From Alphaproteobacteria bacterium (GTDB lineage Bacteria; Pseudomonadota; Alphaproteobacteria; Sphingomonadales; Emcibacteraceae): 15,881 bases of DNA. Made by a program: the position numbers and the translations under genes. Of the stretch, positions 7,106 through 15,093 are shown piece after piece. Within the stretch, counting starts at the first letter, position 1; each line of letters starts with the position of its first letter. The stretch is from positions 1 to 15,881 of the forward strand of contig JAUILB010000029.1 of NCBI GenBank assembly GCA_030432815.1, written 5' to 3'. A model generated the notes under the pieces. That model made no database searches. It was given only the letters and a program-made list of their open reading frames with translations, and was not told the origin of the DNA.

Positions 7106-8503
7106 ATGAACAAAAATATTCGTGTTGAGACAGATTCTTTTGGGCCCCTTGAAGTGCCAAATGACAAATATTATGGTGCTCAAACTGCGAGATCATTGAT
7201 GAATTTCCCGATTGGTGATGAAGTTATGCCACGCCCCATAGTCCACGCACTTGGTGTTATTAAGCAAGCTGCCGTACGTGTAAATCGAGCATATGGTAAT
7301 CTGGATGATAAAGTGGCTGATGCCATAGATCTGGCGGCCGGTGAAGTTGCGGCCGGCGTGCTTGATGATCATTTTCCGTTGGTTGTTTGGCAAACGGGAT
7401 CCGGAACGCAGTCTAATATGAATGCAAACGAAGTTATAGCGAACCGTGCCATTGAAATTCTGGGTGGTGAGATCGGTAGCAAGGATCCGGTTCATCCTAA
7501 TGATCATTGCAATATGGGCCAGTCCTCCAATGATACTTTCCCGACCGCTATGCATATCGCAGCTGCGCGGGCGATTAAGCAGAACCTTATTCCGTCCCTC
7601 GAACATCTAAAAAAAACACTGGATGACAAGGTTGAGGCTTGGTCTGGAATTGTCAAAATCGGGCGGACCCATACGCAGGATGCGACCCCATTGACGCTGG
7701 GGCAGGAATTCAGCGGGTATGCCGCCCAGCTGGAGAAGGGTATAATGCGGGTGACAGAAGCATTGAACGGTCTTTATGAGCTTGCCCAGGGTGGTACGGC
7801 CGTAGGCACGGGTCTCAATACCAAAATAGGTTTCGACCGCGATTTTGCTGCTACTGTTGCTGAAATCACCGGTTTGCCTTTTCGGGCGGCACCGAATAAA
7901 TTTGAAGCTCTGGCGGCAAATGATGCATATGTTTATGCCCATGGAGCCATTAACACTGTGGCAGTGTCCCTTTTTAAAATTGCTAATGATATACGTTTTC
8001 TTGGCTCTGGTCCACGTTCGGGCCTTGGTGAGCTTTCCTTGCCTGAAAATGAACCTGGCTCATCAATTATGCCGGGCAAGGTAAATCCGACGCAGTGCGA
8101 AGCGATGACAATGGTCTGTACCCGTGTTCACGGTAACCATGCCACCATTTCCTTTGCTGGTAGTCAGGGACATTTTGAGCTTAATGTCTATAAACCTGTT
8201 ATGGCAGATGCCATGCTGCAATCAATCAGGCTGCTCTCGGATGCTGCCGTCAGTTTTGCTGACCGATGCGTTTCAGGGATTACTGCCAATGAAGACAATA
8301 TCAAGCTGTTAACGGAACGCTCCCTTATGCTTGTAACGGCGCTTGCGCCGGCGATCGGCTATGACAAGGCGACCGAAATTGCCAAAGCGGCTCATAAAAA
8401 TGGAACCAGTCTTCGCGAGGAGGCCTTATCACTTGGTTACGTTACTGAAGAAGATTTTGATCGTTTGGTTCGCCCCGAACTGATGGTAGGACCGAGTACT
8501 TGA
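7106..8503 (+). CDS. fumC: Fumarate hydratase, class II
   Basis: Class II fumarase interconverts fumarate and L-malate in the TCA cycle and needs no iron-sulfur cluster. The 465-residue protein has the normal length and all hallmarks: TGSGTQSNMNANEV at 97-110, the B-site HPND at 130-133, GQSSNDTFPTAMH at 138-150, His189 in GRTHTQDATPLTLGQE, and the superfamily signature GSSIMPGKVNPTQCE at 318-332 with the mobile-loop serines 319/320. These distinguish it from aspartase and argininosuccinate lyase relatives, with fumarase-typical residues around the B-site. The ATG at 7106 has a weak GAGA 5 nt upstream. A possible -10 box TATAAG is at 7047-7052 without a clear -35. It stands alone between the tRNA and a 348-bp gene-poor gap, facing trxC. 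Confidence 0.96.
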   Translation: MNKNIRVETDSFGPLEVPNDKYYGAQTARSLMNFPIGDEVMPRPIVHALGVIKQAAVRVNRAYGNLDDKVADAIDLAAGEVAAGVLDDHFPLVVWQTGSGTQSNMNANEVIANRAIEILGGEIGSKDPVHPNDHCNMGQSSNDTFPTAMHIAAARAIKQNLIPSLEHLKKTLDDKVEAWSGIVKIGRTHTQDATPLTLGQEFSGYAAQLEKGIMRVTEALNGLYELAQGGTAVGTGLNTKIGFDRDFAATVAEITGLPFRAAPNKFEALAANDAYVYAHGAINTVAVSLFKIANDIRFLGSGPRSGLGELSLPENEPGSSIMPGKVNPTQCEAMTMVCTRVHGNHATISFAGSQGHFELNVYKPVMADAMLQSIRLLSDAAVSFADRCVSGITANEDNIKLLTERSLMLVTALAPAIGYDKATEIAKAAHKNGTSLREEALSLGYVTEEDFDRLVRPELMVGPST

Positions 8504-8851
8504 AAATGGGGTGGATATCAGGGATGCTTCTTTATCAGATGCCAAAACCAGGGTATAGAAGTTACAGCCGCTCTTCCTTCTCCTAAACTTGAAGTATCCT
8601 TATGACTGAAGAATTAATCTCAAGAAGCTAAATATTTAAATGTTCCCCTTACGTATAATGTGTGTGGAGAATTTTTATTTTTGATTTCGGCGAAAATATG
8701 CTTGCCTTTAACTCGCTTCGGCACTCTTTTGCAGTTTGCTGGGCCGTGCAAATAGAGTTAAGTACGGTGGATGTTGAAGAATTTAAAACCCGACTTATAA
8801 AAAGAAGCGCGCAGAAATAACAGACGAGCAATGTACGAATAGTTACGAGTA
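8504..8851. other. Gap of 348 bp between convergent fumC and trxC
   Basis: No recognisable gene and no clear intrinsic terminator for either neighbour is seen. The longest suggestive frame is on the plus strand, from a GTG near 8662 or the ATG at 8698 to a TAA just before 8821. It would encode about 40-53 residues (MLAFNSLRHSFAVCWAVQIE and onward); it has no ribosome binding site or known family. Minus-strand frames here have no family resemblance either. Confidence 0.4.
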
Positions 8852-9286
8852 TTACAAATGAGATTTAGTCCAACGGATGATGTCCTGCTCCCCCATGGCT
8901 CCCGCCTGTCGGGCTTTCTCCTTACCGCTTTTGAACAATACAAGAGTAGGAATACTTCGAATACCGAATTGCGCGCTTATGGATTGTTCACTTTCTGTGT
9001 TAAGTTTTGCAAACCGCACTTTTGGCTCAAGTTGGCGTGCGGCTTGCTCGAATGCCGGTACCATTATTTTGCAAGGACCACACCAGGGTGCCCAAAAATC
9101 AACTAATATTGGAATATCGTTGCGCATGATATGTTTCTTGAAATTATTAGAAGTCAATTCGATAGATTTGCCCGTAAATAGCGAACTATGACATTTACCA
9201 CAATTTGGATCATCATTAAGCCGGATAGTAGGTATGCGGTTAATTGCATCGCAATTAGAGCACACGATATGTGTAAAGTTATTCAA
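8852..9286 (-). CDS. trxC: Thioredoxin 2 (TrxC)
   Basis: TrxC is a cytoplasmic disulfide reductase, reduced by thioredoxin reductase and often linked to oxidative stress. The 144-residue protein has the TrxC-specific N-terminal zinc ribbon with Cys9/Cys12 and Cys29/Cys32 (VCSNCDAINRIP, NCGKCHSSLF). The thioredoxin fold follows, with the redox motif WCGPC (Cys69, Cys72) in DFWAPWCGPCKIM and cis-Pro113 in SIPTLVLF. Length and both motifs match the family. The start codon is TTG at 9286-9284: GGGAG (9295-9299) lies 8 nt upstream, a stop codon closes the frame shortly before, and the zinc ribbon would be lost with a later start. It is transcribed toward fumC and followed by a long gap on both sides. 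Confidence 0.95.
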   Translation of the reverse strand: MNNFTHIVCSNCDAINRIPTIRLNDDPNCGKCHSSLFTGKSIELTSNNFKKHIMRNDIPILVDFWAPWCGPCKIMVPAFEQAARQLEPKVRFAKLNTESEQSISAQFGIRSIPTLVLFKSGKEKARQAGAMGEQDIIRWTKSHL

Positions 9287-9332
9287 AATAGCTTCTCCCT
9301 GTCAGGTATCAAGAAGGATCATTTTTCATTTT

Positions 9333-9366
9333 CACATCCTAATACATCTTCATATCCTAATACATC
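9333..9366 (-). repeat. Two tandem 16-bp repeats upstream of trxC
   Basis: CACATCCTAATACATC (9333-9348) and CATATCCTAATACATC (9351-9366) differ at one base and repeat with an 18-bp period. They lie about 50-80 nt upstream of the trxC start, where a promoter or activator site would be expected. The function is inferred from position only. Confidence 0.5.
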
Positions 9367-9408
9367 GAAAATATTTGTTCTGATGCTTTTCAGTTGTTGA
9401 CTGACTGC

Positions 9409-9478
9409 TCCACCACTCACCCCTTAGTTTTATCATATGTTTTGGATATATAATTAGTACCGCAGAACTCTGTGGAAG
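9409..9478 (+). repeat. Repeat block, copy B (second copy of the tRNA-flanking sequence)
   Basis: This block aligns with 6911-6981 at about three-quarters identity by eye. It begins TCCACCACTC, matching the CCA end of the tRNA and its flank, contains TAGTTTTATCA, and ends in ACCGCAGAACTCTGTGGAAG. The hairpin is kept: CCGCAG (9460-9465) pairs with CTGTGG (9470-9475) through one G-U pair. No tRNA body precedes it, since no T-arm is visible upstream. Confidence 0.6.
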
Positions 9479-9693
9479 ATTAGCAGTTTGTTGCATGGTA
9501 TGCTGGTGAAGAGACCGAAATTTTAGATAAAATTAAGCGAAAATAACGAAAATCTATACGGGCATATTTTTGTTGCCAAACTAAATATTTTGCCAATCCA
9601 TAAATATTTTAACTGACCACTAACGACCCAATGCGGACACTGTCTGATAGACCAAGAGAAACGTTTCTATATGCAACTAATGTCTACAACTTT
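9479..9693. other. AT-rich gap between repeat copy B and the lipocalin gene
   Basis: Together with 9287-9478 this makes a gene-free stretch of about 400 bp between trxC and the lipocalin. No coding frame with a family resemblance is seen. It contains a GC-richer island, AACGACCCAATGCGGACA (9622-9639), that looks unlike its surroundings, and the perfect palindrome listed separately. No T-run terminator for the lipocalin gene was found. Confidence 0.4.
9657..9668. promoter_or_regulatory. Perfect 12-bp palindrome AGAAACGTTTCT
   Basis: The sequence is identical to its reverse complement. A central CG flanked by AAA/TTT resembles operators of LacI/GalR-type regulators. It is, however, downstream of the lipocalin stop codon and not in front of any visible gene. 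It could also occur by chance in AT-rich DNA. Confidence 0.25.
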
Positions 9694-10239
9694 TTATTCT
9701 GATACCCCATTATAAATCAACTTATCTACGGGAAAACCATCAGATTTGGCTTTTTCCACCAACATGCTAAGTGTTTTATCAGGCAAGGTTCTTTCTCTGC
9801 TTAATATCCACAAATATTCCCGTTTCTTTTCCCCAACCATAACAAATCGATAAAATTCATCCAGTTCTATTATCCAGTAATCGCCTGCAAGGAAGGGTAA
9901 TTTCATAAAACTTAAAGCAAACTGTACTTTAAGCTTAGAATTTCTTTCTGGATCAACTACCCAAGCGCGGCCTTTGGATACTTTAACTTTACCATCTGAA
10001 GATCCAAGACTGCATTTATTGATAACCTCTATATCCCCGTCGCTTCGTAGGTTGTAAGTGGCTTGACTATCAACACATCCCTTTTGAAACCAATGATCTA
10101 TCCGTGCGATTTCAAACCAATCCCCAGTATATCTTTCCAAGTCCACTTGTTGAACAGTTTCAAGCTTCTCAAAATTTGAGCCTGTCGAAGTGCAACCTGA
10201 TAATCCAAATACGGCTAAAATGGGTAACATTATCTTCAT
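9694..10239 (-). CDS. blc: Blc-type lipocalin lipoprotein
   Basis: This is a bacterial lipocalin, a small beta-barrel that binds lipids such as lysophospholipids and is anchored to a membrane by lipid. The 181-residue protein starts with a short signal peptide (MKIMLPILAVFGLSGC) with lipobox LSGC and lipidated Cys16; Thr at +2 does not suggest inner-membrane retention, so the outer membrane is likely. The lipocalin signature GDWFEIAR (39-46) follows RYT, then the Blc pattern with Cys55 (FQKGC), Ala-Thr-Tyr-Asn-Leu and Asn-Lys-Cys76, the central GDYWIIELD strand and the closing YLWILSRE. AAGGA lies 6 nt before the ATG. The gene stands alone between long gaps; an inverted repeat TAGACT/AGTCTA (10297-10319) lies upstream and might be regulatory. 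Confidence 0.93.
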   Translation of the reverse strand: MKIMLPILAVFGLSGCTSTGSNFEKLETVQQVDLERYTGDWFEIARIDHWFQKGCVDSQATYNLRSDGDIEVINKCSLGSSDGKVKVSKGRAWVVDPERNSKLKVQFALSFMKLPFLAGDYWIIELDEFYRFVMVGEKKREYLWILSRERTLPDKTLSMLVEKAKSDGFPVDKLIYNGVSE

Positions 10240-10389
10240 TTATAGTCCTTTTTACCATTACCTTGTGTCTTTTTACGTTACTTGGTAGCATTGGATTAGA
10301 CTAATATGTAAAAAGTCTATTATTTATGTGTTTCGTGGTTATCCTGAGCATTTACTCAAATTATTGTAATGACGCATAATTGAAGTCGT

Positions 10390-10411
10390 GTTTTGACCGA
10401 TTGGCCAAAAC
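10390..10411. other. 22-bp near-perfect palindrome between the lipocalin and the M24 operon end
   Basis: GTTTTG (10390-10395) pairs with CAAAAC (10406-10411), and CC/GG extend the stem after one mismatch around GATT. It lies about 40-60 nt beyond the stop codon of the last operon gene, a plausible place for a transcript end. The stem is not followed by a T-run on either strand, so a factor-independent terminator is only weakly supported. The rest of 10240-10452 shows nothing recognisable. Confidence 0.3.
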
Positions 10412-10452
10412 AATTTGATAATTCTGTATTCGATCTGAATTGCGCAAATATT

Positions 10453-11625
10453 TTAAATTGTATTTAGTGCAAAATAAGGTTCGCGCCAATCTTTGTACCA
10501 ATTCAGAAACTCATGGCCGTTATCCGTTATTAGAACCGTATCTCGCGACCTGTAAAGTAATCCTTCATGTTCAATAATACCATCCAGTACCATTGTCATC
10601 TCTGCCTCAATAAGTGTTTCATCACCTGAAACTAAAAATGGGGCTTCTTTTGTTGAAACACCGACAGAGAAACCAAACCCGTGGTTTTTTAAAATAGAAA
10701 GATTTTGTGTCTGCGCTTTGTCGACAATGCGATGGTATACTTCACTAGCCGTTCTGCCAACAATCAATTCTTCACAAATAATTTTCCGCAATTGTACTAA
10801 ATGGTTATAGGCTATTGTTTGGTCATCACTCATATAGTCAGCCATAATCCCGATCCTGGTTGCATTACTCCAATAACCTCGTTCATTGTTCATCGCGTCG
10901 GCAATAATGGTATCACCAATATCAGTAAAATCATTTGATGCAAACCCAAACATAGGCGCATAGGCCCAGATATTTTTAATGTTCTGGCCAATTACGCCCC
11001 GTGAACATGCGTTATAACCTTCAATTTCAATATCACGTTCTAAACTATGTATTCGCAAATTCTCAGAGATACTCATTGAGGATTTGGATCTATCTGCAAT
11101 AAGATGGTGAAAATAGCCATTAATTGCGTGGTCTGTTTTTAAAGCGATTGAACGGATATGTGCGATTTCATTTTTCGTTTTCGTTGCTCGGGCGGCAGTA
11201 AAACTATCTTCAACTTCTATTCTTTCAGTACCACTTTCCGCTATTTGACCAGCTATCATCTTCGCCAGTTTAAGCGATACATTGTTATCATCACTACCTA
11301 TTACTAAATTATGCGTTAGTTGGTCTTTTAAAATAGAATTAGCAGCAGCTAAAGGATCGTGGTCGATAGAGTAAGGCAGTAACTTTGCGTCAAATTTAGT
11401 TTGTTCTGCTAATGCTACCCAGCACTCTGGCAGGATTACTTTTGTAATTCCACGATTATTGAGCAAGGCAATCATCACTAAATCCGTATGGGCATGCGAA
11501 CAAGGTATCTTTATGCCGGTGCTATATTGAATATTGTAAACATCAGACAAAATCATAGTGTCGATACCAAGCGTGTCGAATATACTTTCTATTTTTTTAG
11601 TTATTTCTTGTACAAGTGTGCTCAT
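10453..11625 (-). CDS. M24-fold (creatinase/aminopeptidase P-like) protein 1, metal site degenerate
   Basis: A 390-residue protein with the two-domain layout of creatinase, prolidase and ectoine hydrolase: an N-terminal creatinase-like domain (about 1-140) and a C-terminal pita-bread domain (about 150-375). The motif context is clear: GDTIIADAMNNERGYWSNATR matches the usual first two metal Asp positions, NHGFG the His position, and RSRDTVLIT the place of R-x-E-D. By this alignment the ligands would be Asp243, Asn254 (normally Asp), His315, possibly Asp348 (normally Glu) and Arg361 (normally Glu). A two-metal peptidase is therefore unlikely; a metal-independent hydrolase of an imported compound is a reasonable inference. 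The ATG at 11625 is chosen because AAGGG lies 7 nt upstream and the gap to the previous gene is 10 nt. An upstream ATG at 11682 would overlap that gene by 47 nt. Last gene of the operon. Confidence 0.85.
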   Translation of the reverse strand: MSTLVQEITKKIESIFDTLGIDTMILSDVYNIQYSTGIKIPCSHAHTDLVMIALLNNRGITKVILPECWVALAEQTKFDAKLLPYSIDHDPLAAANSILKDQLTHNLVIGSDDNNVSLKLAKMIAGQIAESGTERIEVEDSFTAARATKTKNEIAHIRSIALKTDHAINGYFHHLIADRSKSSMSISENLRIHSLERDIEIEGYNACSRGVIGQNIKNIWAYAPMFGFASNDFTDIGDTIIADAMNNERGYWSNATRIGIMADYMSDDQTIAYNHLVQLRKIICEELIVGRTASEVYHRIVDKAQTQNLSILKNHGFGFSVGVSTKEAPFLVSGDETLIEAEMTMVLDGIIEHEGLLYRSRDTVLITDNGHEFLNWYKDWREPYFALNTI

Positions 11626-11635
11626 TATGTTGCCC

Positions 11636-12832
11636 TTATCCGTGACGTGCCGATGTTCCAAACATCGCATATAGTTGGTCATAAGTTTTATACCAAGTCA
11701 GAAGCTTTGGACCGCTGGCGGTTAATTGAAAGACATCACGGTCACAGATAAGTTCCTTATTTGGTCCATAGGTATAAACGCCAAGACAAATCACCATATT
11801 TTCTTGAAGTTTAGATTTATCATAGGGGGCAAGAAACGGACCTTCACGTTCAGATGTCCCCACACCATGACCAATTTCGATATCTTTCCAAAACGGAATG
11901 CCCATTTCCAAACTTTTCTGTTGCACTGTTGCGTATACATCGCTCGCTAAATTTCCAATTATGAGTGCATCACGTGCAGCATTTTTAAGTGTTTGGTTTT
12001 TCTTATAGGCTGAAATCGCTTGATTGTCAGGGTTACCCACATAGACTGTTCGTGAACCCGAAATCCAATATCCATGGTTATGCAATGAATATTCCAAGCG
12101 GACAAACTCACCTTCAGTAAAGGTTGCCCGCGGGGGGCAGAAGCCATAAAGAACACGACTGGTTTCACCTTTTAAAACGGAAATATTGCCCACGCCGGAG
12201 CCTCCAAATTCACCTGCATGAACCCGAAATCGCTCAGCGTATTCCCAAAGAGGGTAACTCAAAGTATCCAAAGCGGCTCCTTCGGTATGGTTTAACGCGC
12301 TCACAAATCCACGATCACCCATACGGCAGGCGATTTCAAGAAGTCTAACTTCCGCGTCCGTTTTGATACGTTTTAGAGCATTGAGTGTATCATCTAGACC
12401 AATATATTGGGTATTTTGTGATATTAGTTGTAATGCCTTTAACTGAACATTCGTCGTATAATTTTCATCAATGGCTACCTGTTCTCCCAGATATTTAGAA
12501 ATTACGCTGGCCAATGATAATTCCGGTGTTTTTTCGCTCAAAGCATATACAACTACTTCACCGTCCCAATTTAACTGATCGGGAATATCTGCAAGTTCAG
12601 AGGTGCAAAATAAAACACGCTGTCCTGTTTTTATCGACATATAGTAGGCGACTTGATGAACAACTTTCTGATCTAAATAAGGAAAAACTAATCCGCAACT
12701 GAGATACGTAATATTACTGCTCCCAAAGACAAGAACATTATCATACCCTTCAGCCATCAGCCTGGTCATGATTTGTTTTTCTAAACTTTTTCGTTCGGCC
12801 GCTGAAAACGAAATATCATTCATTCTCGACAT
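11636..12832 (-). CDS. M24-fold (creatinase/aminopeptidase P-like) protein 2, metal site degenerate
   Basis: A 398-residue paralogue of the next gene, with the same two-domain layout and a similar C-terminus (LLTWYK here, FLNWYK there) but strongly diverged elsewhere. Family features are GEFVRLEYSLHNHGYWISGSR, GHGVGTSEREGPFL and DRDVFQLTASGPKLLTW. Aligned with aminopeptidase P, the five metal positions read Glu247 (Asp), Ser258 (Asp), His322 (kept), no Glu in the shortened NMVICLGVY segment, and Arg365 (Glu). Metal catalysis is therefore very unlikely. The substrate is unknown. It may hydrolyse a C-N bond as creatinase or ectoine hydrolase do, or act as a non-catalytic partner of its neighbour. 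AAAGGAA lies 8 nt before the ATG at 12832. It follows the ABC ATPase after 36 nt and precedes the second M24 gene by 10 nt. Confidence 0.85.
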   Translation of the reverse strand: MSRMNDISFSAAERKSLEKQIMTRLMAEGYDNVLVFGSSNITYLSCGLVFPYLDQKVVHQVAYYMSIKTGQRVLFCTSELADIPDQLNWDGEVVVYALSEKTPELSLASVISKYLGEQVAIDENYTTNVQLKALQLISQNTQYIGLDDTLNALKRIKTDAEVRLLEIACRMGDRGFVSALNHTEGAALDTLSYPLWEYAERFRVHAGEFGGSGVGNISVLKGETSRVLYGFCPPRATFTEGEFVRLEYSLHNHGYWISGSRTVYVGNPDNQAISAYKKNQTLKNAARDALIIGNLASDVYATVQQKSLEMGIPFWKDIEIGHGVGTSEREGPFLAPYDKSKLQENMVICLGVYTYGPNKELICDRDVFQLTASGPKLLTWYKTYDQLYAMFGTSARHG

Positions 12833-12868
12833 TTCAATATTTCCTTTAACGTTTATTACTTTTTAATC

Positions 12869-13621
12869 TTATAACAATTTCCCGAGAAATTCTTTTGTAC
12901 GTGGATGGCTAGGGCTTTCAATAACCTGCTCAGATGGGCCATCTTCGATGATTTCACCGTCTACCAGCACAAGAACTCGCGACGAAGCTTGACGAATAAA
13001 ATTTATTTCATGACTGACGACAATCATCGTCATTCCATCTTTGGCAAGCCCCATCATCACATCCAATACTTCGCGCACCATTTCCGGATCAAGTGCAGAG
13101 GTAGGTTCATCAAATAATAAAACCTTCGGCTGCATTGCAAGCGAACGGGCAATGGCTACGCGTTGCTGCTGTCCTCCTGAAAGTTGTTCAGGGTAATTTT
13201 CCGCCTTGTCACTCAACCCTACTCGCTCCAATAACTTAAGTGCTTTATTTTTTGCCTCATCTCTGCTTTGTTTCTTAACTTTCCTTGGTGCAAGCATAAT
13301 ATTCTCTAGTGCGGTAAGATGCGGAAATAGCCCAAAGTTTTGAAACACCATTCCCATATCACGTCGCACAGCGTTAATATCCGTGGAAGGATTTGTGATT
13401 TCCACACCTTCAAAAATTATTTGACCAGAAGTAGGTTCCTCAATGTGATTTAGACAGCGTATCAAAGTACTTTTCCCACTTCCGGACGGCCCTATAATCG
13501 AAACGACTTCTCCTTCATAAAAAGTATTTGAAATACCTTTTAAAACATGGAGATCACCAAAATTTTTTGTTAAATCAACAACACTTAATATTGCTTTGGA
13601 TTGAGGGATATTATTTATCAC
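12869..13621 (-). CDS. Polar amino acid-type ABC transporter, ATP-binding protein
   Basis: The ATPase powers uptake through the two permeases encoded just upstream. The 250-residue protein, the usual length for the GlnQ/HisP/EhuA group, carries Walker A GPSGSGKST (44-52), Q-loop Gln94 in VFQNFGLFPHLT, signature LSGGQQQR (147-154), Walker B VLLFDEP (167-173), D-loop SALD and H-loop His204 in VVSHE. The start codon is GTG at 13621, inside the 4-nt GTGA overlap with the stop of the upstream permease gene; this indicates translational coupling and fixes the start. The nearby ATG codons would cut into the first beta strand. Its substrate cannot be told from the ATPase; similarity is to importers of polar amino acids and compatible solutes. 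Confidence 0.95.
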   Translation of the reverse strand: MINNIPQSKAILSVVDLTKNFGDLHVLKGISNTFYEGEVVSIIGPSGSGKSTLIRCLNHIEEPTSGQIIFEGVEITNPSTDINAVRRDMGMVFQNFGLFPHLTALENIMLAPRKVKKQSRDEAKNKALKLLERVGLSDKAENYPEQLSGGQQQRVAIARSLAMQPKVLLFDEPTSALDPEMVREVLDVMMGLAKDGMTMIVVSHEINFIRQASSRVLVLVDGEIIEDGPSEQVIESPSHPRTKEFLGKLL

Positions 13622-14304
13622 TTTTTCAATCCTCTTCTTTTCTCAAGTTGCATTGTGATAACAGTAAGCGGGATAAGAATTATCAAGTACAAGAGCGTAC
13701 TCATAACCAGTGGTGTGGGGTTTGCCTTCCAAGTTGATATAATCTGCGCAGCTTTTAGCAATTCGGTAATCGCGAGGATCGTACAAATAGCCGTATCTTT
13801 AATTATCCCGGTCCATTGATTGGCTAGAGACGGTAAAACAAGCCGAAACGCCTGAGGGATCAATATGTATATTAATGTTTGTAATCTGCTCATTCCAAGC
13901 GAACGTGCAGCTTCGGTCTGGGTTTTGCTAATAGCGAGAATGCCTGCTCTGAAAGCCTCCCCAATATAAGCGGCATGGATAAATACAATAACAATAACAG
14001 CAGAAGCAAAAGGTGAAAATGTGACATTCAAAAACGGTAATCCAAAATAAACGACGATAAGCGCCACTATAATTGGCGTTGCGCGGCAAAATTCCAGATA
14101 AGCTATAAGTAACGCATTCAGTAGTTTGTTATTACCAATCCTCATCAATGCCACTAGCAGGCCAAAAAATGTCGATAACACAATCGAAACTACCGCAATT
14201 TCCAGCGTGACCCATAATCCGGAAAAGAGCAGTGACCATTGCCCCTCCATAATTTCCATGTTGAAAAAAATTCTCGGTAAGTCTCTGATATTTAGCTCGT
14301 CCAT
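13618..14304 (-). CDS. Polar amino acid-type ABC transporter, permease 2
   Basis: An inner-membrane subunit of the HisQ/HisM/GlnP type, 228 residues. Hydrophobic helices are visible at about 28-54, 62-90, 98-115, 165-185 and 198-218. The cytoplasmic EAA loop that docks on the ATPase is complete: EAARSLGMSRLQ through LIP (131-150). The ATG at 14304 lies 3 nt after the stop of permease 1; a GGAG 13 nt upstream is rather distant, so coupling to the preceding gene is likely. It ends in the GTGA overlap with the ATPase gene. Two different permease genes imply a heterodimeric channel, as in histidine and ectoine (EhuCD) importers. Confidence 0.94.
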   Translation of the reverse strand: MDELNIRDLPRIFFNMEIMEGQWSLLFSGLWVTLEIAVVSIVLSTFFGLLVALMRIGNNKLLNALLIAYLEFCRATPIIVALIVVYFGLPFLNVTFSPFASAVIVIVFIHAAYIGEAFRAGILAISKTQTEAARSLGMSRLQTLIYILIPQAFRLVLPSLANQWTGIIKDTAICTILAITELLKAAQIISTWKANPTPLVMSTLLYLIILIPLTVITMQLEKRRGLKK

Positions 14305-14307
14305 AAT

Positions 14308-15093
14308 TTATGAATTACTCCATTTGCGGCTACGCTTCTCAAGTCTGGATGAAAGTATAACAACTGGTAATATTATTAAAAAATAAAGAACGGAAACAAA
14401 TATTAATGGCGTGACAGAACCAATCACTCCTTCCATTTGTCGTGCTCGGGCGATTAATTCCGGTACGCCTACTACATAAGCTATCGATGTCGTTTTCAAT
14501 ACATCGATAAGAACAGTTGTAAGCGGTGGAATGACAACCCGCATCGCTTGCGGCAGTATAACATGGTACATAGCTTGTATGCTGTTCATTCCCAATGACT
14601 TTGACGCTTCAATTTGTAACTTCTCAACCGAGTTAATACCTGAACGAAAAATTTCAGTCGTATACGCCCCGAAAAGTAATGATAATGACATAATAACTGA
14701 ATTGGTTGATGGTAAATTTAACCCAACAAATGGCAATGCAAAATAAACCAAAACGACGAGCACCATCGCAGGTATTGATCTAAATAAAATGACATAAGCG
14801 GTTATTGTCACATCGAAGAACTTAATCTTATAACTTCTAAGAACGGCCAAACAGAGACCAATAAAGGTAGCGAAAAAACAACTGTAAATTGATATTTTCA
14901 CAACTAGCAAGAGCGGAGAAATAAAAATATAGTATCGGCCCTCCATCTTTTCGAAATTGAGGAACTGTTCACGAAAAAGGGACCAGTCGGCCCCAGAAAA
15001 GAACGCTAGATATACCAAAAACAACAATATACAGATACCAGTAATCAGGGTTGATGAATATTTGTGTAGCCATTTGCGACTTGATGCTCTCAT
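14308..15093 (-). CDS. Polar amino acid-type ABC transporter, permease 1
   Basis: The partner permease, 261 residues, longer than permease 2 by an N-terminal extension. That extension carries an extra transmembrane helix (about 15-33) and a periplasmic stretch (34-55). The conserved core has helices at about 58-86, 96-122, 130-147, 198-212 and 228-248, and an EAA loop EASKSLGMNSIQ through ILPQA (162-183). The ATG overlaps the stop codon of the solute-binding protein gene by one base (TAATG), so the two are translationally coupled. The gene ends 3 nt before permease 2. Family is clear; substrate is not. Confidence 0.94.
   Translation of the reverse strand: MRASSRKWLHKYSSTLITGICILLFLVYLAFFSGADWSLFREQFLNFEKMEGRYYIFISPLLLVVKISIYSCFFATFIGLCLAVLRSYKIKFFDVTITAYVILFRSIPAMVLVVLVYFALPFVGLNLPSTNSVIMSLSLLFGAYTTEIFRSGINSVEKLQIEASKSLGMNSIQAMYHVILPQAMRVVIPPLTTVLIDVLKTTSIAYVVGVPELIARARQMEGVIGSVTPLIFVSVLYFLIILPVVILSSRLEKRSRKWSNS

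Noticed and set aside
8649..8943. Short minus-strand frames downstream of trxC
   Set aside because: One overlaps the 3' end of trxC in another frame; neither has a ribosome binding site or recognisable family.
6911..9478. A complete mobile element bounded by the two repeat blocks
   Set aside because: Between them lie only fumC, trxC and a gap; no integrase, transposase or terminal repeats are visible, so only the repeat itself is reported.
11626..11682. Longer start for M24 protein 1 at 11682
   Set aside because: It overlaps the preceding gene by 47 nt and adds a 19-residue stretch without family resemblance; ATG 11625 has a good ribosome binding site.
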